The notes under the pieces were generated by a model. It searched no databases. It was not told the DNA's origin and worked only from the letters and a program-made list of their open reading frames with translations. Positions 57,861 to 64,000 of a stretch of 64,000 bases of DNA are shown one piece after another. The position numbers and the translations under genes are program-made. This DNA comes from Incurvaria masculella. Lineage: Eukaryota; Arthropoda; Insecta; Lepidoptera; Incurvariidae. How positions within the stretch are numbered: position 1 is the stretch's first letter; every line of letters begins with the position of its first letter. The stretch covers positions 17,427,001 to 17,491,000 of the forward strand of contig OX335653.1 in NCBI GenBank assembly GCA_946894095.1, read 5' to 3'.

Positions 57861-58863
57861 TGTATTAAAATTCACAAGCTTAGGTTAGGTTCGTTACGAA
57901 ATATAGAGGTCTCGGCTCGGGGCCACAAGCAGTCTAATCATTTGTTGGCAGTAAGTTTTTACGTCGTGTTCCTACTGCTATTCACGTTCTACTGTAGTCA
58001 CGGTCAGTTGCTTGTCGGATTGTTGAGGGTAAAGAAAGGCCCTACAAACGGACCCTTTATTCGAGGCAGGAAATTAAGAAGAAATGACCCGTGGAAAAGA
58101 TGTTATAGCGGGAACAAGAAACATTCATCAAAGCCGCCGGCCGTTTGAAATATATTTTGAGTAACATTTTTAGACTTCGTTATATGGGTACTGAAATTAT
58201 ATTATGATGAAACATGAATATAAGCCGAATTTAAACGTTTTCTCTTAACTTAAGGAGATTGTAAATATTTGCTACCGAAAGCGTTCTTTTCATAGGGCTG
58301 ATTTAAATATATGTAGTATTTTGAGAAATTAATATTTACCACCAGTTTCTACGTTATAGATTTTAATCGATGTAATTCTTCGTAAAGGTCTGGTACGTAG
58401 CACCCGTAATCGTAGAGCATGTATGAAAATATCTGTAGACGAAGCGAAAGAGGTGTGCTGTGATCGTACCGTAGGGCGCTCTATCATCTCTGCCGACCTA
58501 TATAATTTGGCTAATTTAATAATTTGGCAATGACATATCTTTGTAGATAGTAGATTTGGAGTATTGTTACTTTTATGATAGTTACTTTCTGCCGTCGATC
58601 AACGCGAAACGGGCAGGAAATTGGTGCATTGCCTTTCTCAAGTGATAAAAAAAAAAGATTAAAATCTGAACGTTTAGGGCCTGGAAGACGGTTTCGCGAG
58701 TTTAATGGCAGTCGCCGTGCGAAATTTTACCTTGGCCGGTGGACAAAGAATGCATTTTTTTAAATGTTTAAATCTTCGATTTCCGCTGTCTCCATGACAG
58801 CCTTAAAATTAAACAAGAAATATGACTAACGTACCCTCGCCCGTAATACCATTTATTTACTAG
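57861..58863. other. unassigned; dispersed repeat near 58390-58510
   Basis: A hydrophobic-then-basic 68-codon frame (57942-58148) begins with TTG, not ATG, and overlaps a GTAAGT, so I do not call it a secreted peptide. 58392-58510 resembles the sequence that surrounds the MITE at 54369. Confidence 0.35.
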
Positions 58864-59044
58864 CGGGCGTGCGACGGACGCGACTCTATTTGGATTGAGT
58901 TTGATACAAGATGGCGTAAAGCGTACGGCAGTTGAGGATAATGAGGTGATAAATTTCCATAAGTTCCCAGCTCGTGGCTGTTTCCTTAGTGAAATTAAGC
59001 AATATTTTTCTGATATTTTAAACATTGATGAAATCAACCAATAT
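58864..59044 (+). CDS. possible internal exon, unknown product
   Basis: A 181-base segment preceded by a pyrimidine-rich TTTATTTACTAG acceptor and followed by a consensus GTAAGT donor is open in one frame (LFGLSLIQDGVKRTAVEDNE ... FLSEIKQYFSDI ... NIDEINQY). I do not recognise the protein. The next plausible acceptor (CAAAATTTCAG, about 59193) gives a stop in the matching frame and lies in a dispersed repeat. This may be a chance frame or part of a decayed gene. Confidence 0.25.
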
Positions 59045-59154
59045 GTAAGTCTGTACGCTCATGTTTTTTTTATAAATTCACTTATATCCGTGATGTGCAC
59101 CTCTAGAATGTGTATGTTACGCATACAAGATAAGTTATAAAAAAAACGTGCATA

Positions 59155-59232
59155 CATATTTCTCAATTAATTTATTTCATGTGCAAAATTTCAGACAAAT
59201 ATATGATCACCTCATAATGTTCTTAAGCGAGA
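59155..59232 (+). repeat. dispersed repeat fragment
   Basis: TTTATTTCATGTGCAAAATT and GATCACCTCATAATGTTCTT match the repeat at 22590-22715 with the central portion missing. Confidence 0.45.
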
Positions 59233-59597
59233 GGATTGACATCGGCTCTAACCTATTGTTAATGTGCATACAAAGTCACAGTATTAGTAAAAAGTCATTA
59301 TTTAAATGTGTGAAGGATATAACTTTCCGAATGTGAGAATGAGAGGCTCAAAGTCTTTGAGTTTACGTTCGTATCATTTTCATGCCGATTGGCTCAGGAG
59401 GTATCATTCGCTCACGAACATCGATAATGGGTCTAATTTAATTCAGACGAAAACATAAGCTAAAATATAATTTTTCGAAATAAAAAGGTTGCTTTTACGA
59501 TCGCGGGCTAAATCAATATAGTGGCCGGCGTAACGTGTCACATGTCACGAATGTTTTATGTGTTTGTTTCCATCGGGACTAAAGACCAAAATGTGAA
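59233..59597. other. unassigned sequence
   Basis: No feature recognised. Confidence 0.4.
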
Positions 59598-59900
59598 GAG
59601 CGGCTCGTAGCCTAGTGGCGCGGGGACTGGCCTAGCGTACCAGAGGCCTGGGTTCAATACCGACTTGCACCACTGTCTTTCTTTTTCCGAGTTCGATATG
59701 TGCATTTTCGTCACGAATGCGATGGTCGAAGTGGCAATGAAAAAATGTCCGTGTTTTCCACCCAGTTAAATGTAGCCGTGCTCATAAAGGGAAGTTCCTG
59801 GCATGGCACCAAATTCCTTCGGGAATGTGGTGTATTGGGCTAATATCATAACGGTAGTTGCGTGGTATTAGCCATCCATGTCAGGTCGCATAAAAAAAAA
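59598..59900 (+). mobile_element. SINE, tRNA-like head A, internally shortened
   Basis: GCGGCTCGTAGCCTAGTGGC head and GGTTCAATACC B-box-like motif, TTTTCCGAGTTCG linker, then a direct jump to GCGATGGTCGAAGTGGCAAT. The CGCCCGGGTTGGTACC part of the body is missing. The tail is GCCATCCATGTCAGGTCGCA with an A-run. Confidence 0.85.
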
Positions 59901-60014
59901 GAAGATCTGGGCTCTGACCTTCCTTATGTTGCTACCCGATGTATGTCTTTATTGTGAGAAAATCTGTGTCGCAAGCAATTTTAGTCTGCGACAGCTGTCA
60001 GGGCTGTCCTACGG

Positions 60015-60494
60015 TTAAGGGCCTGGTACTAGCCAAATCGCAAAGTTAGACGAGGCACCCCAAGTTAACTAACTAAGTCTGACGATTATAAGTGTCATTC
60101 TTACAATATATGATTCCTTGTCTAGGAATTGAATTATTTTCGTTAATGTATGTTTCCTTTTTCTATACAAAATACATTGCGGAAACGGTGTCCATTTCCG
60201 AACTTTTTTGACTAAATGTAGAAATCTAAAAGCAAATGGAATTTTTTGTTTATGCATATATGCTGTTTTTGCTTATATCTAGAAATCGAATTACTTTCAG
60301 ATTTCTAATGAGAAAAATCAACCTTTTTTATTTTTATTATTATTTAAATAAATGATGGAATAAAAAAATATTAACAATCCATTATCAGTCTGGAGTTCTA
60401 TTTGGATTTGCTGAAGCGTTTCACTACATATTATTACATTTGTTATAAAGTGCATTTGTATGGCGCGAGTAGTTGGCTAGTCCTAGCGCCTTAA
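60015..60494 (+). mobile_element. TTAA MITE family 1, copy C
   Basis: Bounded by TTAAGGGCCTGGTACTAGCC and GGCTAGTCCTAGCGCCTTAA. It is closely similar along its length to copies A and B. Confidence 0.9.
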
Positions 60495-60653
60495 CTAATA
60501 TATGTTTTGGCTCTGGTATAAAATAAACAATTCAAGAAAAAAATGAAGAATGGGAAAAACTGCGCGCATGCTCTATGGGGAAGAAACAACAAACATATTA
60601 ACCGTGACAACATAATACAAAGAGTTCGAAGAAGTCGCTGCGCTCCTACATAA

Positions 60654-61457
60654 TCACTACATAGTATAAAACAAAGTCGCTTTCTCTGTCCCTATATCCC
60701 TATGTACGCTTAAATATTTAAAACTACGCAACGGATTTTGATGCGGTTTTTTTTAATAGATAGAGTGATTCAAGAGGAAGGTTTATATGTATAATAACAT
60801 CCATTAAATATAGGAGAAATACTGTTATTCTTGAGGTTTCCAATGTGATATCGTAAAAAAATATTTTTTTTCCGCTTACATTGCAAACGCAGGCTGAACC
60901 CTATGAAATTTATCAAAATAATGTACTAAGTATTGTATACATTGAAAAGGTCTACAGAAAACTCCGCGATGATATATATCTATCTCTTATGGATATCCCA
61001 CAATAACATTTTTTTCTCATTTACTTTTTACGACAAATAATGGCTAATTTTCGAAGCGATTTTAACCAGTACAGCATTAATCCTTATCCAATTAAATACC
61101 TTAAATACATTGTTGATTTAATATAGATCTATACGGCCCTTTACAGCATATGATTTAAATGAATATTTTCGAAGATATTATAGATTTAAAAATTGCGGGA
61201 TGTAGTGTTTGCGGCGGTACCGGCCGGCCGGGGCGGCGGGAGCGTGCCTCGGAGGCCGCGGTTCTCCCTATAGCACTTTGAATTTATTATTTCTCTAATA
61301 TCTAATAATCATGTAATAATAATATCTAAGTTTTTTTTATTTCAAATATCTCAATGTAGGAACTCTACGTAAAAATGGTTTATTTGTGTATCATTGTGTC
61401 AAAATAATATTTTTTTAAATGACATTATGCCCGTGCAAAGCCGGGACGGGCTGCTAG
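60654..61457 (+). mobile_element. non-autonomous Helitron, type 1, intact ends
   Basis: 804 bp from TCACTACATAGTATAAAAC to GCCGGGACGGGCTGCTAG, preceded by A and followed by T. It is close to 26250-27060 except for an extra GC-rich stretch near 61218-61265. No coding capacity. Confidence 0.87.
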
Positions 61458-61545
61458 TATTCAAATAAAGAATAAAAAATAATAATAATATATTTCATAA
61501 CGTGACTCTGGCAGAAATGAGTTTCTGAAGGGACCGATTGCCAAC

Positions 61546-61583
61546 GTTAGGTTAGGTTAGGTTAGGTAAGGTTAGGTTAGGTT
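61546..61583 (+). repeat. interstitial telomere repeat insertion
   Basis: A 38-base run of TTAGG units (one imperfect, GGTAAGG) flanked by the exact nine-base direct repeat ATTGCCAAC at 61537-61545 and 61584-61592. TTAGG is the ancestral insect telomere unit. Confidence 0.85.
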
Positions 61584-61592
61584 ATTGCCAAC

Positions 61593-62334
61593 AGGGATAT
61601 AACATCCCTACTAAAAAGAAGAAGATTAGTTTGCAAGTACAGAAGCTTTATCAGAAGCGAGCTTGGCTGCTTAGAAGCACCCGAAGGAGATCAATCAATA
61701 GTTAGTCATTTGGGATCGAGATTTTTGACTGTTTAGTAAGTTCACCACTCCGAGGTAGCGTCGACCCGCCGACACAAGTGCAATACTTTTTATTTCTATC
61801 CCCTCGAATCGGGGTTCCAAATGTGCCGGTCCGTGACGGAGCTTATGGTAATATCCAAGCATGACCAGTTACTTAAACGTATACAATTACTCAAATAGTA
61901 TATTTCACTTGCAAATGTACCAAGGAATCAATGGTTAGCGCTTAGATCGTAACTCCACGTAACGCTGGCTGACAGCATGGTTTTCGCAGCCTCTTTTGTT
62001 AGGTCTTGGCGTGCGCCATATGCCGTGAAAGAAACCTTGCATGCCTGCTTGCGAGTGGTCTACCGGTCTATCGCTGATGAGATCTCAGCGTGTGTAAACA
62101 GCGGATCGGGTCGGCGCAGGCGCAGATAGCGATGCTCAGAGTTACGAAACGGGCCAACGACCCGTGAATAGGAGAACTAATTAATATTCTATTTTTAGCT
62201 TTCACTACTACAAGCGCCAGGTAAAAGTCAGTTATCGCGGTCATGACTCATTACTTAATCGAATTGTGTCTCGCACAAAGCTGTTAATAAAAATACAAAA
62301 TTGAATAAGATATTGAAGGGTTGGTAAACGAAGC
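61593..62334. other. unassigned; dispersed fragment at 61985-62032
   Basis: TTTTGTTAGGTCTTGGCGTG and GCGCCATATGCCG at 61985-62032 match 12331-12366 and 10169-10197. Nothing else recognised. Confidence 0.45.
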
Positions 62335-62650
62335 AAAAAAACCGGCCAAGTGCGAGTCGGACTCGCACACGAAGGGTTCCGTTCCATCGTACAAGATTTA
62401 ACACAAAAAAATCACGTTTTTTATATGGGACCCCCATTTATTTTTTATATTTATTTTATTTTTGGTTTTTGGTTTTTGGTTTTGGTTGTTATAGCGGCAT
62501 AATAAATACACATTCTGTGAAAACTTCAGCTGCCTACCTATTACGGTTCATGAGATACAGCCCTGTGACAGACGGACGGACGGACGGACGGACAGCGGAG
62601 GCTTAGTAATAGGGTTCAGTTTTCACCCTTTGGGTACGGAACCCTTAAAA
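62335..62650 (+). repeat. CCGGCC-type repeat, full length
   Basis: ACCGGCCAAGTGCGAGTCGG head, GTTGTTATAGCGGCATAATA, CTTCAGCTGCCTACC, a short (GACG) run of about five units, GGAGGCTTAGTAATAGGG and TTTGGGTACGGAACCCTTAA. Confidence 0.85.
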
Positions 62651-62889
62651 ACTACCTCGTCTAATTTCGTTCTTCGACATAAGTCCGTCCTTGACTTATA
62701 TCAGTCAAAGACATACAAAATAATCATGTCATGTTCACATTTGGGCCGTGGACATTGTAGCAAAAAAAGATGTATTTGCAGATTTTTCAGACTCTCCTTC
62801 GAAATTAATTTTATCGTAATGCCAAACCGTGAAGTTACACACAAAGGGCATTATACACAAGTACGTTTTACCCACTATATAGGCCAGGG

Positions 62890-63114
62890 TCTTGCCAAGG
62901 TCACAGGGCTGTATCTCAGTAACCGTAACAGATAGACAGCTGATAATTTTACAGAGTTTGTATTTATTTTGCCGCTACAACAAATAGGTAAGACTACAAA
63001 ATAATTAAAATCAAGGGGGCCCCCATACAAAAAGCGTGATTATTTTGTGTTAAATCTTTTACGATGGTACGGAAACCTTCGTGTGCGAGTCCGACTCGCA
63101 CTTGGCCCGTTTTT
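62890..63114 (-). repeat. CCGGCC-type repeat, 3'-truncated
   Basis: Minus strand: ACGGGCCAAGTGCGAGTCGG, CACACGAAGGTTTCCGTACC, GTTGTAGCGGCAAAATAA, CAGCTGTCTATC, ending near CAGCCCTGTGACC. It is inverted relative to the copy 240 bp upstream. Confidence 0.75.
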
Positions 63115-63399
63115 TCTGCTTCCAACACTAAGAAGAAGCCAGTCTCGTTTCCCGTTCAGCTCTACGTGGGATCCGTGATGGCTGATACCACCGAACGGGT
63201 CTTACAACACGGCTAACATTGTGGGATAGTCAGAGGCCATGGGACCAGCACTAGTGGCCTGAGAAGATGGTAATCTTGATTATTCTTTTTGCTGTCCACA
63301 CTGAGAGCGCTCGTTGTGTTGGCAGCACTGGGAGAAATGAATGTCGGGATAGGCGAGATAGGCGCAGCTGTTGTTTGGCAACGCTACTTTCGGTGTGTT

Positions 63400-63545
63400 A
63401 AAAAACCGGCCAAGTGCGAGTGGTATAAAGTCTTTTGTATGGGCAGTTATTAAGGGGCTGTTATAAATATATTTTAATTTTTATATTTTTTTTATTTTAC
63501 CTATTTTATGTTATAGCGGCAAAACAACTATCCGAAAATCGGAAC
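63400..63545 (+). repeat. CCGGCC-type repeat, decayed fragment
   Basis: ACCGGCCAAGTGCGAGTGG head, TTTTGTATGGG, TATGTTATAGCGGCAAAAC, then GGAACCGTA. The middle and 3' parts are mostly lost. Confidence 0.65.
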
Positions 63546-64000
63546 CGTATGTTACGACATGAAATTGAACGAATATAAATATATGTATAACAACTGACTT
63601 GCCTGACGAAATTGCAGAAAATATTTAGATAGATTCTCTCTATTTCTTTTCAGAATTGGTGATCCAGAATATCAATACCTGTAAAAAAAGAAAACAGATT
63701 TTTAGAATTTTTTGAGTTTAAAAATTGGCCATCAAAATAAAAAAAATATAAGAAGACAAGCCATAGTTGCTTGTTGTTGATACATAGTTAATATACTTGT
63801 GATGATATACGTTAGATAAGATGAGAGGCGTTGACCCAAGTCACTGGCCAGCGGAGATTTTTTTTGTGGCGCATCGAAATATGATTGCGTTCGGCTCGAT
63901 AAGGTTGTAAGTGTAAACGTATTTAATAATTTCAAAAATAAGTACATATTATGTCAACCTTAATTCTAAATAAAATAAAATATATAGTAAGATAAATGGT
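63546..64000. other. unassigned AT-rich sequence
   Basis: No feature recognised up to the window edge. Confidence 0.4.

Noticed and set aside
57942..58148. Apparent signal peptide followed by a basic peptide
   Set aside because: The frame starts with TTG, has no ATG, and overlaps a splice-donor-like GTAAGT. There is no family resemblance.
61985..62032. Relation of the TGGCATGCGCCATATGCC repeat to the SINE body (CTGGCATGG)
   Set aside because: The overlap is only a few bases and the rest does not align, so it is treated as a separate repeat.

Overview
The window is animal, almost certainly insect and most probably lepidopteran (moth or butterfly) DNA. It is AT-rich and almost entirely non-coding. 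It is packed with short eukaryotic transposable elements, carries the insect telomere pentamer (TTAGG/CCTAA) at interstitial sites, and has Helitrons of the 5'-TC...CTAG-3' type and repeats starting CCGGCCAAGTGCGAGTCGG, both familiar to me from lepidopteran genomes. I find no bacterial operon, no rRNA gene, no CRISPR array and no convincing host protein-coding gene. The only long intact coding sequence is a Tc1/mariner-superfamily transposase (27440-28510).

Layout. 0.4-6 kb: a chain of inverted-repeat MITEs whose ends begin TTAAGG, one SINE and a (GACG)n-bearing repeat. 9-18 kb: a palindromic Harbinger-like MITE, SINEs, a foldback full of CGTATAAT boxes, and a LINE 3' end split by a MITE. 19-22 kb: a GC-rich satellite of about 332 bp in five near-identical copies. 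22-30 kb: mariner remnants, a SINE split by a MITE, a Helitron and the intact mariner. 30-39 kb: mostly unrecognised, with some CpG-rich patches. 39-46 kb: a Helitron carrying a SINE scrap, and fused repeats. 46-57 kb: a MITE-in-MITE nest, a 795-bp foldback with nearly perfect 164-bp arms, a decayed mariner, a hairpin element with a telomere-repeat loop, and two full-length SINEs. 57-64 kb: an RTE LINE tail, one weak exon candidate, a second full Helitron, a telomere-repeat insertion with flanking duplications, and three copies of the CCGGCC repeat.

The most notable biology is a modular SINE family. One shared body and tail is joined to several different 5' heads. Two heads are tRNA-like (A and B boxes). 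A third fuses an A-box-like start to a segment of 5S rRNA that carries its internal promoter boxes. A fourth is an unidentified leader. Several nested insertions leave readable empty sites, so target duplications and relative ages can be worked out inside this one window.

All calls come from reading the sequence by eye. Family names are from memory of known element classes, not from searches. Boundaries of decayed repeats are good to about 10-30 bases.
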